Shown piece after piece: positions 24,748 to 34,102 of a stretch of 64,000 bases of DNA. This DNA is from Cytophagales bacterium Alg240-R148 (GTDB lineage Bacteria > Bacteroidota > Bacteroidia > Cytophagales > Cyclobacteriaceae). The notes beneath the pieces are model-generated. The model saw nothing but the letters and a program-made list of their open reading frames with translations, ran no database searches and was not told the DNA's origin. Both the position numbers and the translations under genes were made by a program. The number at the start of each line of letters is the position of its first letter. Position 1 is the first letter of the stretch. The DNA lies in assembly GCA_900537185.1 (NCBI GenBank), contig LS999829.1, positions 124,275 through 188,274 on the forward strand, read 5' to 3'.

Positions 24748-27700
24748 CTAGAAACCATCGTCGTCGTCCTCTTCCTCCTCCGTTGTTTCCTTTTTGTCCT
24801 CAGCTCCGCCAAAGCCAGCGTCTTCAACTTCCTCTTCCTCAAGATCGGAAGACAAGTCATAAGGGTCATCAATACCGAGGTACACCAACCTAAATCGATT
24901 GATAAAATCGAGTGTTTCTGTTCTATCTCCAGGATAAAATACCATTTCCCCAACTTTGGCCTTGGTGGCATTGGTTTTATCTGATATAATACCATTAAAA
25001 CGCCCGTTAGAAGAAAAAAGAAGCAGGCGGTTGTTTTCCAAACTAAAATAATACCAGGAATCTGAGGCGGCCTTTATAAACAAATTAAATAAGGTTGTAC
25101 CGTCGTCGTTCTTTTTGAACTCTAAAAAGCCATCAAAAGCTGCATTAACATTTTGAGATTTGATGTTAGAGAGCCCAATTTTTCCAACGCTGTAAAATGC
25201 TTTTTCATCTGAAGACCATTCTAAATCTAGATTGGTAATGTTCAAGGACTTGGTTAGTTCTTTTGTAAAACCAGCAAGGGGCACATACCCTTCTTTCGAG
25301 CGTTCATCGTAGACCCGAGTAGGCCGCTCTCCAATAAGGTTGCCCAATTTGTACAATAAGTTGGTGAAATCACCTAAACCTTCTGGTGGCGCAGTATTTT
25401 CCACAACATCCATCATATCAATGGCCATTTGGTCCAAGGCCGAGGAAGGTACTTCAGAAAAATTGCATGTCAATAAGGTGTTAATCTTATACTCTTGGTT
25501 GTCTACATTGCCAGTGCCAATTCCCGACATCATAAACTCGGCCCCCTTCGTATTGTTCATTGGTTGCATCAGCCCTTCGAACCTCAACGCTCCTGTTGCC
25601 TCATTGAATCCAAATATCCGACCCGCTAAAGCCTCTCCAGAAGATTTTGCCGTATCTTCAATTACAAATTCATTGAGTTGTTCATCAAAATGGAGCAACC
25701 CACCTGGTTTAAAAAAATCATCGTCCCCTTCGTCTTCTTTGTCCTGTACAAAAGTAGAATACAACGTATTGTCTATGCTAGAAAAATGCAGGCCAGCATT
25801 GAGCCTTCTGCCTTCGTCCGTCGTGCTATTATCAAAGTTAAACACTACTTCTTGCTGTTCTGCAGAGCTATTGTATTGGATCCAAGTATTGTAATCCGGT
25901 GTGTTTTGAAAATTAAGTTTAACAAAACCATCCATTTGCAAGGCAGGTTTGTTTGCATATAAAATAATGTCTCCTTTAAAATACATACCTGGCGACACCA
26001 AAATTAAATCCTCTTCTGTAATTGTACCATTCGCTACCGAATGCATCACTACCTCACTTTGTTTCTTTTTCTTTGCTTTGGTAGAGGCACTCAAGTCTTC
26101 TTCCAATCGGAAATTTCGCATTTCTATTGCAAAAGTATCATTCAGGGCGTTTACATATTCATACAAAGCATACCCTGAAAACTCATTTCTTGATTGGATG
26201 TCAATGACTGCATCGTGCAACCTGTGGTAGCCATTCAAAGTGTCCAAAATTATTTCTGCATTTTCCAATGTGCCAATTTTTGAGTCGGCACCGATAAGCA
26301 ACTCATTGTTGGATGGGGTTATCTTCGCATCCGCTACAATAATGTAAGGAATTCCTTTTACGTTGATTTCTTGTGTATTGATATCATAAACAGCTTCTTC
26401 CCCATTAAAAACCAAGGAGTCTAGGTTTTCAGCAGTTGAATAGAAAAAGGAACTCTCAATAGGGGCATCTTCTTCTTTAGTCATTACTACTTTGTGCTCA
26501 GAAAGGTCCCAACGGGCATTGGTAATAGAAGTTTTAAATTGTGCATATGGAAAGCTAATTGCGGCTTCTCCTTCAATTTCTGGGCTAATGTCTGCATAGT
26601 TTTCTTCTAAATTAAAACGCAAACGCACATCGTCTCCTGCTAATGCCGGCTTTTCAGGATCGTCTGATTCAATTTTAAACTCGGCATGCCTGCCCAAGTA
26701 TTTATTGCTTTGAAAACTATAAAAATCTGATTTGGACACGGAACCTCTAGTATGCAACTCTCCATTTCCTTCTACGGCATCGTGTTTCACGGTCAGTTCA
26801 CCTTGAAGGTTGGCAGTTTTATCATAAAGAGTAAATGGATCATCAATATTGGTCAGCACCATTTCATCTTCTTTGGGTTTCCATAAAAGGTCAAAATTAG
26901 CGACTTGGGCGTCGGGATAAACTTGTCCTTTGAACTCTTTTTTAAGCATATCAAAACCCGTTCCTGTTCCCGTTACCGAATCTGGGTAAAACAACAGGTT
27001 TTCGGACTCAAAAGTACTGGTCAAATAATCAATTCTACCAGATCCTTGGATCCCTTTTTTATCCAATCTTAATGTATTATAAAAAGTACCATCCCCTTTG
27101 TACAATTGGTATCCTTCTGCCGGTACATCGTGATCAAACCCCAATGAAAAGTCTTCCATCACCCTTAGTTTTTCCTCAAAAACAGGAAAAATCCCGTTGG
27201 AATTAAAAGCACCTGCAAACTTAATCGCAGATGGGTCACTGTCATTCAAACTATCCAAGTCAAATGGGGGAACGTCAAAGAAAATAGAATTGTCATACAC
27301 GCCTCCTAGGTATTCGCCCCGATCAAACTTCACTACGGAGCCGGTTCCTCCTGTAAATTTAGGATAATTGGTATATTTTTTTCTTCCAGATTTATTCCTC
27401 GGATCATTGATGTACAACACGCCTGAGCTACCAGCAAAATCTGCGGTTACATTGTCGGTTGGGTTTTCAGATGATGTCTGTGGGTTGGACCCTACGATGG
27501 CGTTGTCGATGCTTCTTTTTTTATTTCCTCGGCTATTCTCATCCTTCACAAACATTCTAATGGAATCAATATGATTCAAGTTAATCAGAAAACTGTCGTA
27601 ACTGAATAGAAAGTCCCTTCCTACATAGTGAAAGTTCCCTGCAAAAATCTTTCCATCAAAAATAAAATCTCTGTTTTTTAATATGGTGATAACGGCACTG

Positions 27701-29655
27701 TCTGGCTGAATAAAAACATCCAATGAATCCATAATAGTAATGGACTCCACACCGCGAACGGTAATTTTATCTTGGGCTAGATTTAAGGTAGCATTGGTGT
27801 CATGGTCCAATCGAGAATCTAAGATTATGTTGTCATAGTCTTTGGTATTTCTTTGGGCATTGTAATAATGTTTGGACTTGGGTTTTAATTTGATCAACCC
27901 GGAGGTATAGTCATAATCTATGAAACCTTTTTGCATCAAATGCACCATGGCCCCTCTAAAAGTTTTTGGTTGGATTTTATATCTTTTTGCAACGTCATCC
28001 ACATAAAATTCCGGACCATTTTTTCTAGAATAACTCAGTAGAATTTTAAGTGGGTGGAAGTTGTATTGTCCCCCTGTCATTTTCCTAAAATCTTCTATAT
28101 TAAAGTGGCTTTCCGATTCAAAATAAGCTGGTACGGCATGTCTACCAATCAACATTTGCATGTCCAAACTATCGGCCTGCATATTCCAAGTTACCCGATC
28201 CACCAAAATATTCATTTTGTAAAAAGTAGAGTAATAGGGTGTATTTCTAAATCCTCCTTTGTCCTTCAGAATTTCTAAGTCTTCTGAGGCCATATTAAAT
28301 CGATAGCGTACTGCAGGGTGGTATATGGAATCTGTTCGATGGTAAATTACAAATGCTGTTACCTCTGATGTTATTAGGGAATCTCCAATTTCAAATCTAC
28401 TAGAAATGGCCTTGTATTTTCTGCCTACTTCGCTCACATAGTTAATGGTGGAAGGCCGGTTTAGAACATTGCTACTCAAAATTTTAGCCCCTTTCAAAGC
28501 AAAACCACCATGGTACTTAATATTGTCGTTGCCTAGGTTTTTAACTTCTACATTATTGGTAAAAGACATGAATCTAGGGTAGGTAGACAAGTAGACGCTG
28601 TCGTCGTGCGGTCTGCTGGCAAATTCGAATACACCATCCACAGGCGCATTAATTTTATCGGGATAACTTAATTTGGACTTTTCAGAGGTTATTCTTGGTT
28701 TGCTCACATCTAAGTTATAGGTACCCAATGTGGCATAAACTTCTTCAGCAGGTAAATTGGCTACAGTCCAATCGAACTTGCCTCCTTCCCCCACAAAAAT
28801 CTTTTTATTGACTACAAAGTCTCCTTTGGTGCCTCTTAAAAAGGTTGAATCTGATTTGGTAACAAAATTCAAATCAACAGCATCGAACCTAATCACAACG
28901 CCTTCAACGGGAACCACTTCTTCTTGTTCGCTCATTGCATCCAACAATGCTTCATCAGAGTTTTCGTTGTAGTCAGAATCCCAATCGTCACTGTTGTCTT
29001 CTTCTTCCCATTCATCGAAATAACCATCCTCTTCTTCATCGTCGTAGTCATCGTATTCTTGATCACTGTCTTCATCATCGTAGCCATCGTTGTACCCGTC
29101 TTCTTCTTCTGCAACCACTTCTTCAGGGTCATATTCGGGCACAACGGGTGGTGCAACAAAATCAAACGTATAACTGTCATTAAAAACGAACAATTGGTTG
29201 GAGCGTTGATAATAAATGGCTCTATGTTGAAAAAAGTTTTTTAAAGTGCCAAAAATCAAACTCCCCTCGGCACTTGGATAGGCCTCTACAATGTTGTCTG
29301 CCAGAAGCAAATACGAATTGAATTTTTGCGCATCCAAATTTTCGGAATTAAGCGCATGTACTATGCTGGCAATGTAATTTTTAAGACTTCCTCTAAGGCT
29401 ATACCCCTTGCGAAGCATCTTACCAGATTGTTCCCAAATTTTTAATTTATTGTTTTCAGAAATGCTGTTGTTGTACCACAAGGTCTCAAAATCAGCACCC
29501 AATTCTTGAACAACTTCCGAACTGGAAGGGGCTCCATAATAACCATTGACCCATGTTCCTAAAGAATCTGGGCTTTCAGGCACAACTTGCCGCTGGGCGG
29601 TTGAAGAAAGAACCCCAACCAACATAAAAAAGCATGTGACGATTGCATTGCGCAT
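24748..29655 (-). CDS. Very large exported protein of unknown function with acidic linker and acidic tail
   Basis: 1635 residues from the ATG at 29655, which starts a signal peptide (MRNAIV...SSTAQ). I do not recognise the family. Residues about 170-245 are almost all Asp, Glu, Tyr and Ser (clusters such as DDEDSDQEYDDYDDEEE). The last 30 residues are again acidic (EEEEDDDDGF). Between them lie some 1300 residues of strand-rich sequence with recurring patterns such as DGKIFAGNFHYVGRDF, reminiscent of beta-helix or OstA/LptA-like layers. Residues about 548-600 (VAKRYKIQP, GAMVHLMQKGFIDYD) read like a winged helix, odd in an exported protein. Acidic stretches might bind calcium. Upstream neighbour is prmA, downstream plsY. 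Confidence 0.8.
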   Translation of the reverse strand: MRNAIVTCFFMLVGVLSSTAQRQVVPESPDSLGTWVNGYYGAPSSSEVVQELGADFETLWYNNSISENNKLKIWEQSGKMLRKGYSLRGSLKNYIASIVHALNSENLDAQKFNSYLLLADNIVEAYPSAEGSLIFGTLKNFFQHRAIYYQRSNQLFVFNDSYTFDFVAPPVVPEYDPEEVVAEEEDGYNDGYDDEDSDQEYDDYDDEEEDGYFDEWEEEDNSDDWDSDYNENSDEALLDAMSEQEEVVPVEGVVIRFDAVDLNFVTKSDSTFLRGTKGDFVVNKKIFVGEGGKFDWTVANLPAEEVYATLGTYNLDVSKPRITSEKSKLSYPDKINAPVDGVFEFASRPHDDSVYLSTYPRFMSFTNNVEVKNLGNDNIKYHGGFALKGAKILSSNVLNRPSTINYVSEVGRKYKAISSRFEIGDSLITSEVTAFVIYHRTDSIYHPAVRYRFNMASEDLEILKDKGGFRNTPYYSTFYKMNILVDRVTWNMQADSLDMQMLIGRHAVPAYFESESHFNIEDFRKMTGGQYNFHPLKILLSYSRKNGPEFYVDDVAKRYKIQPKTFRGAMVHLMQKGFIDYDYTSGLIKLKPKSKHYYNAQRNTKDYDNIILDSRLDHDTNATLNLAQDKITVRGVESITIMDSLDVFIQPDSAVITILKNRDFIFDGKIFAGNFHYVGRDFLFSYDSFLINLNHIDSIRMFVKDENSRGNKKRSIDNAIVGSNPQTSSENPTDNVTADFAGSSGVLYINDPRNKSGRKKYTNYPKFTGGTGSVVKFDRGEYLGGVYDNSIFFDVPPFDLDSLNDSDPSAIKFAGAFNSNGIFPVFEEKLRVMEDFSLGFDHDVPAEGYQLYKGDGTFYNTLRLDKKGIQGSGRIDYLTSTFESENLLFYPDSVTGTGTGFDMLKKEFKGQVYPDAQVANFDLLWKPKEDEMVLTNIDDPFTLYDKTANLQGELTVKHDAVEGNGELHTRGSVSKSDFYSFQSNKYLGRHAEFKIESDDPEKPALAGDDVRLRFNLEENYADISPEIEGEAAISFPYAQFKTSITNARWDLSEHKVVMTKEEDAPIESSFFYSTAENLDSLVFNGEEAVYDINTQEINVKGIPYIIVADAKITPSNNELLIGADSKIGTLENAEIILDTLNGYHRLHDAVIDIQSRNEFSGYALYEYVNALNDTFAIEMRNFRLEEDLSASTKAKKKKQSEVVMHSVANGTITEEDLILVSPGMYFKGDIILYANKPALQMDGFVKLNFQNTPDYNTWIQYNSSAEQQEVVFNFDNSTTDEGRRLNAGLHFSSIDNTLYSTFVQDKEDEGDDDFFKPGGLLHFDEQLNEFVIEDTAKSSGEALAGRIFGFNEATGALRFEGLMQPMNNTKGAEFMMSGIGTGNVDNQEYKINTLLTCNFSEVPSSALDQMAIDMMDVVENTAPPEGLGDFTNLLYKLGNLIGERPTRVYDERSKEGYVPLAGFTKELTKSLNITNLDLEWSSDEKAFYSVGKIGLSNIKSQNVNAAFDGFLEFKKNDDGTTLFNLFIKAASDSWYYFSLENNRLLLFSSNGRFNGIISDKTNATKAKVGEMVFYPGDRTETLDFINRFRLVYLGIDDPYDLSSDLEEEEVEDAGFGGAEDKKETTEEEEDDDDGF

Positions 29656-29745
29656 GATAAAATAGTTGTCGAATATCAAATTTACGAAAAGGTAGCTATA
29701 TAAATAAACGAATTATTGACTAAATAGTACGTATTCGCGACGAAT

Positions 29746-30585
29746 TTAATGCTTCTCCGACAGAATTAAATGAAGGGCAGCCCAGTTATTCCGGACTTTT
29801 TGTTGTTGGAACGAAAAGCCCAAGGCCTTTGTGGAATGCAAAATATCGGGAACATCGTTTTCATAAAAACCACTTAAAAACAAACTCCCACCTGCCTTTA
29901 AGTTGGCTGCATAGTACTTCATTTCGCTTAAAAGTACATTTTTATTGATATTGGCCAGAATAACATCAAATGGAGTTTCGAAATTAAAATCCGTAACAAT
30001 TCCCTGTTTTACTGTTATTGATTCGCATTGGTTCAGAACCAAATTCTCCGCCGTGTTTTCAACACACCATGCATCAATATCATAGGCAAAAACATTAGCA
30101 GCGCCAAGTTTTTTAGCCATGATGGCTAAAATTCCAGTGCCACACCCCGCATCCAGAACGCTTTTATTTTTAAAATCATTTTCCAATTCGAAACTCAAAA
30201 TATTATGCGTCGTAGCATGGTGGCCTGTACCGAATGACATTTTCGGCGTAATGATTATTTCGTGCTCAAACTCAGGTTTAGGATCGTGAAAAGTTGCCCG
30301 TACAAAAATTTTGTCCTCCACCTCAATAGGGTCGTAATTCTTTTCCCATTCCTCATTCCAATTCACCTTTTCTTCTTCTACAAATTTCCATTCAATGGAT
30401 TCGTTTTCAGAATACGTGGTAAAAACATTTTCAATGGCTCCTTTGTCTACACCACTTTCAGCACCATACCCAATGAAACCATCGGTTTCCTCCATAAAAG
30501 AATCCAGACCAGTTTCGGCTAGTTCAGAAATTAATATTTCAGCCAGCGATTCGCTGCACTTTACTTGTACTCCTAAATATTCCAT
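29746..30585 (-). CDS. prmA: Ribosomal protein L11 methyltransferase
   Basis: 279 residues. PrmA uses S-adenosylmethionine to trimethylate amino groups of ribosomal protein L11. The class I methyltransferase motif I is at VLDAGCGTGILAI, preceded by the PrmA-specific SFGTGHHATT; NINKNVL near residue 205 is the catalytic-region motif. The N-terminal 100 residues match the L11-recognition domain in position. The start lies 2 bases after the stop of the DUF6150-like gene, so it is in the tpiA transcript. Confidence 0.95.
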   Translation of the reverse strand: MEYLGVQVKCSESLAEILISELAETGLDSFMEETDGFIGYGAESGVDKGAIENVFTTYSENESIEWKFVEEEKVNWNEEWEKNYDPIEVEDKIFVRATFHDPKPEFEHEIIITPKMSFGTGHHATTHNILSFELENDFKNKSVLDAGCGTGILAIMAKKLGAANVFAYDIDAWCVENTAENLVLNQCESITVKQGIVTDFNFETPFDVILANINKNVLLSEMKYYAANLKAGGSLFLSGFYENDVPDILHSTKALGFSFQQQKVRNNWAALHLILSEKH

Positions 30586-30587
30586 GA

Positions 30588-30923
30588 TTAATTGTTACAA
30601 CCCGCAAAAGACTCTGTATCGGTAAAATAAATACTGAAATCAGACCCTCCTCTTTCTTCTGTAAAATAAATACTAAAATCTGCCATGCCCTTGTTTTCTA
30701 CAAAATACCAATGCCCCTCTTCATCTGCATACAAGGCATTGTCTTCTTCGTAAATCACAATATCAGAAAAGGCCTCTGATTCTTCTTCAAAAACTTGATA
30801 GTGGGCTCTGCTTGGATCCTTTTCAATGTACACCCTGCCATATAATTTGCAATAGCGGTTGTTTTCTGCCGTAGGCAACAGCAGCAATAAAATCACCATA
30901 CAAGAGCCCAGCCAATGGATCAT
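30588..30923 (-). CDS. DUF6150-like small exported protein
   Basis: 111 residues. A hydrophobic N-terminus (MIHWLGSCMVILLLLLP) is a signal peptide or anchor. The rest is built from short repeats in which aromatic strands alternate: RVYIE, YQVFEE, IVIYEEDNA, WYFVENKGMADF, SIYFTEERGGSDF, SIYFTDTESFAG. This ladder of (V/I)YF-x-(D/E) units with A-D-F/L steps is what I recall of DUF6150, a Bacteroidota family of unknown function. Two Cys flank the domain (RYC near residue 25 and AGC near the end) and could form a disulfide. Wedged between tpiA (1-base gap) and prmA (2-base gap). Confidence 0.75.
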   Translation of the reverse strand: MIHWLGSCMVILLLLLPTAENNRYCKLYGRVYIEKDPSRAHYQVFEEESEAFSDIVIYEEDNALYADEEGHWYFVENKGMADFSIYFTEERGGSDFSIYFTDTESFAGCNN

Positions 30924-30924
30924 C

Positions 30925-31680
30925 TTAGAAAGATTTAACTATGTCTACAAAGTCCCTGCTTTTTAAGGATGCACCACCAATCAAACCGCCATCAACATCC
31001 GCACATGCGAACAATTCTTTTGCATTAGTAGGTTTGCAACTGCCTCCATACAACAAAGAACAACTGTCTGCAGCCGAACCATACTTAGATTTCAAGTGGG
31101 TTCTTATTTTTTCGTGCATTTCTTGCGCTTGTTCTGTACTTGCAGTTACCCCAGTACCAATAGCCCAAATAGGTTCGTAGGCGACCACAATTTTCTTAAA
31201 ATCCGCCTCGCTTAGATGGAATAGACTTTCGGTCAGTTGGTTGCACACAAATTCAAAATGAGCACCACTTTCTCTTGTTTCAAGCGTTTCTCCACAACAA
31301 AAAATAGGGGTCAAACCTGCCTTTAATGCACCGTCCACCTTTTTTGCCAGTTGGGCATTGTCTTCCGAAAAGTATTCCCTTCTTTCGCTGTGGCCAATAA
31401 TAACATAGTCAGAACCAAACGACTGAAGCATGGCAACCGATACCTCACCGGTATAAGCACCTGACTCGTGTTCGCTACAGTTTTGAGCACCCAATTTCAC
31501 TTTGCTGCCTTCTAACAAGCTTGCAGTAGGGTGCAAATGAGGGAATGGTGGGTTGATGATGACTTCTACATCACTTTTTACTTCATCCGCTACCATGTTA
31601 ACAATTTCAGAAGTGAGGATTCTTCCCGCTTCTAATGTCAAATTCATTTTCCAGTTTCCAGCTACAATTTTCTTTCTCAT
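30925..31680 (-). CDS. tpiA: Triose-phosphate isomerase
   Basis: 251 residues, normal length. It interconverts dihydroxyacetone phosphate and glyceraldehyde-3-phosphate in glycolysis. The substrate-binding AGNWKMN is at residues 7-13, the catalytic His in IIGHSERR, the catalytic Glu in VAYEPIWAIGTG and the phosphate-gripping loop near LYGGS. It heads a tight group tpiA, DUF6150-like, prmA. About 40 bases separate it from the glycosidase gene upstream. Confidence 0.98.
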   Translation of the reverse strand: MRKKIVAGNWKMNLTLEAGRILTSEIVNMVADEVKSDVEVIINPPFPHLHPTASLLEGSKVKLGAQNCSEHESGAYTGEVSVAMLQSFGSDYVIIGHSERREYFSEDNAQLAKKVDGALKAGLTPIFCCGETLETRESGAHFEFVCNQLTESLFHLSEADFKKIVVAYEPIWAIGTGVTASTEQAQEMHEKIRTHLKSKYGSAADSCSLLYGGSCKPTNAKELFACADVDGGLIGGASLKSRDFVDIVKSF

Positions 31681-31721
31681 TTTTCTTTTGTAATAGTGTA
31701 AATAATATACGCAACACAGGG

Positions 31722-32810
31722 TTATTGAATGTATTTTTGTTTGAGTTTTATAATTCTTTTATAAGATTGACGGATCCTATCTTCAGATATTTCTCCTTTT
31801 CCCACCATTTCTTTGATCATTTTGTGCACCACATTGGCCGCCCTTTGGTCGGTATTTTTAATGTTGTTGGAAAACATTAGTACGTCTAAACCGGCGTCAA
31901 TGCCCATTTTAATCGTTTTTTCCAAGCCAAAGTGTTTGCTAATAGCGTGCATTTGCATGTCGTCTGAAAATACTACGCCGTTATACCCCATCTTCTTACG
32001 GAGAAGTTCGGTCATGACCTTCCATGAAAGCGTGGAGGGGTTGCCCGAAGGGTCCAGGTTTTTATTGATGATGTGTGCCGACATGATAGCATCTACTTGT
32101 TGGTTTTGCAAAAGCAATCGGTAGGGTTCCAATTCTTCATCGGACCAATATTTGGTTACATCTGCAATGCCCAAATGGGTATCACTTTTAGAACTTCCAT
32201 GGCCTGGAAAGTGCTTTAATGAGGTAATGATTTTGTACTTTCTATGGGCTTGGATGGTCCAACCAGCATGTTTGGCAACTAGGGTAGGGTCATCTCCATA
32301 AGCCCTCCCATATTTGGCAATTATCGGATTATTTTTGTTAATGGAAAGATCAACTACTGGCGCAAAGTTGGTGTTGATACCCAGTTTTTTCAAAGTCTTG
32401 GCTGTCTGCTCTCCGTAGAAATAAGTAGTATCTTTGTTGTCGGTTTTTCCCAAGTATTCTGCGGTAACAGATTTAGGAAAACCATATTTGGTTTTTAACC
32501 TGTTTACAACCCCACCTTCTTGGTCTATTGCGGTAAACAATGGAATAGCTGAAACCGACTGTAAGGTTCTATTTATGCTCTTTATCCCTTCATATGGTTT
32601 GGCAGGGTCAATGTTTTTTTCATAGAAAATAACGCCTCCAACTTTACCTTGTTGCACTTCTTTGTACAAAGCATCGGAAGGTTGGATGCTTTTTCCGTGC
32701 ACGCCTACAATAATCATTTGACCGATCATTATATCCAAGCTGTCCACTTTTTGTGCTTGGGTGGTACCAAAGAAGGAAAGGCATAGAGCCAGAATACTTA
32801 ATTCTTTCAT
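31722..32810 (-). CDS. Exported glycoside hydrolase family 3 protein, NagZ-like
   Basis: 362 residues from the ATG at 32810, the first start outside the upstream gene, giving signal peptide MKELSI...TQAQ. It is a single GH3 catalytic barrel as in NagZ beta-N-acetylglucosaminidases. The NagZ-type loop KHFPGHGSSKSDTHLG carries the Asp-His pair typical of that subgroup, and the nucleophile Asp is in VVFSDDMQM. NagZ enzymes cleave GlcNAc from muropeptides during cell-wall recycling; an exported version would act in the periplasm. The gene starts 5 bases after the stop of the PBP4-type peptidase gene, which supports a wall role. Confidence 0.88.
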   Translation of the reverse strand: MKELSILALCLSFFGTTQAQKVDSLDIMIGQMIIVGVHGKSIQPSDALYKEVQQGKVGGVIFYEKNIDPAKPYEGIKSINRTLQSVSAIPLFTAIDQEGGVVNRLKTKYGFPKSVTAEYLGKTDNKDTTYFYGEQTAKTLKKLGINTNFAPVVDLSINKNNPIIAKYGRAYGDDPTLVAKHAGWTIQAHRKYKIITSLKHFPGHGSSKSDTHLGIADVTKYWSDEELEPYRLLLQNQQVDAIMSAHIINKNLDPSGNPSTLSWKVMTELLRKKMGYNGVVFSDDMQMHAISKHFGLEKTIKMGIDAGLDVLMFSNNIKNTDQRAANVVHKMIKEMVGKGEISEDRIRQSYKRIIKLKQKYIQ

Positions 32811-32815
32811 AGTTC

Positions 32816-34102
32816 TCAAAAATTCGATTTCACATACCACAAAATCCGCTCCATTTCCTTTTTAATATTACTTGAACTGCCCAAATAGTGGTTGTTCATA
32901 AACGCAAACAAGTAGGTTTTAGATTTATCTGTAAGGATAATGCCACTTAGATTGTGGTTGTTGCTTAAGGTTCCGGTTTTACCGTAAATGTAAGGCTCAT
33001 TATTTAAATACCAATTTTTTAAAGTCCCATTTCTTCCTCCAGCTGGTAAAATTGCCTTCAGTTTTTCTATCTCCTTAATGTCCAGAATCATCCGCCAAAT
33101 TGCAACCATGCTTTCAGGAGTTACCAAGTTGTACCTCGACAAGCCCGACCCATCTACCCATTTGATCGGTTGTGGTAAACCCAGAAACACATGCTTTTTT
33201 GCGTAATTAATTGCAATTGCCGTTTGCAATGTATCGGATACTGCTCCAGCCACTACCAGCAAAAGTTGTTCTGCTATAAAATTATCACTGGGTACCATCA
33301 TCCATTTGTATAAAGAATCTGAGGGTAGGGAGTAAAGCGTATTTCTTTCGGTAGGCAAAGTTTTGGAAATTAAACCAATGGGACTCTTAAGGGTATCTCC
33401 CAACATCGATACCAACAAACTATCGCTATTTATAAAGGGAATGTGGCGGGTGAACCCAGGATTCAAATTCGCGTAATAAAAATTATTACTATGGTACGCC
33501 CTACTAAGTTTTGCCTGTGGCTCTAGCGGTTTAAATTCTGTAAAACGCTGGCTCAATATGGAAGGCAGAACAGCAAGATTTTTATTCCAGCGCACCGCTG
33601 CTCTGTTGCCATAAATGGGCAAAGCCGATTTTTCAACTTGAAAATTAAAAGGGTAATCGTCCCATGCCCAGCCTGCGCCAAAAGGTTCGTCTTGAAAGTT
33701 ATTGGATGCGTAATAAAGCTTCTCGGCTCCTCCATCCAAAAAATTCCAAGTGGTACGATCAACTGAATCTAAGAATAAAAACGAAGGGTCTCCAGTGCCC
33801 CAAAAAATTAGAGAGTCTTGATTTTTAACATAATGAAGGGATGGAATCGAATCGGAAAGGGTCGATAATGCTGTCGCCAACGTAAGTACTTTTGCATTGG
33901 ATGCTGGTGTAAAATATTTATCGCCGTTTACAGATACCACCATTTTGTCCTCCTCCAAATCGTACAATACAAATCCCAAATGGTGGTGGTAAGTTTGACC
34001 TACCATTTCCAGTTCTTTTTGAAGGTGTTTCACCTTTACAGAGGAACACCCTAAAAGAACCAAGAAAAGACAGAAATAAAACGTTTTATAAATAGCGTTC
34101 AT
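32816..34102 (-). CDS. dacB: PBP4-type D-alanyl-D-alanine carboxypeptidase/endopeptidase (S13), lipoprotein
   Basis: 428 residues. The N-terminus is a lipoprotein signal (hydrophobic stretch, then LLGC), so it is lipid-anchored rather than soluble. The three penicillin-binding motifs are present: SxxK in ASNAK near residue 68, SxN in GSGLSRYN and KTG in YGKTGTLS. S13 enzymes trim or cleave peptidoglycan peptides. Its start overlaps the DinB gene by 17 bases and its stop is 5 bases before the NagZ-like gene, suggesting a wall-maintenance operon. The symbol is assigned at family level. Confidence 0.9.
   Translation of the reverse strand: MNAIYKTFYFCLFLVLLGCSSVKVKHLQKELEMVGQTYHHHLGFVLYDLEEDKMVVSVNGDKYFTPASNAKVLTLATALSTLSDSIPSLHYVKNQDSLIFWGTGDPSFLFLDSVDRTTWNFLDGGAEKLYYASNNFQDEPFGAGWAWDDYPFNFQVEKSALPIYGNRAAVRWNKNLAVLPSILSQRFTEFKPLEPQAKLSRAYHSNNFYYANLNPGFTRHIPFINSDSLLVSMLGDTLKSPIGLISKTLPTERNTLYSLPSDSLYKWMMVPSDNFIAEQLLLVVAGAVSDTLQTAIAINYAKKHVFLGLPQPIKWVDGSGLSRYNLVTPESMVAIWRMILDIKEIEKLKAILPAGGRNGTLKNWYLNNEPYIYGKTGTLSNNHNLSGIILTDKSKTYLFAFMNNHYLGSSSNIKKEMERILWYVKSNF

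Noticed and set aside
25340-25894. 184-codon frame on the plus strand inside the giant gene
   Set aside because: It lies wholly antisense to a clearly coding frame with better codon structure and has no signal or family motif.
28930-29185. His/Arg-rich open frames opposite the acidic linker of the giant protein
   Set aside because: They are the antisense reading of GAA/GAC-rich codons (TTC, GTC) and have no start context or homology features.
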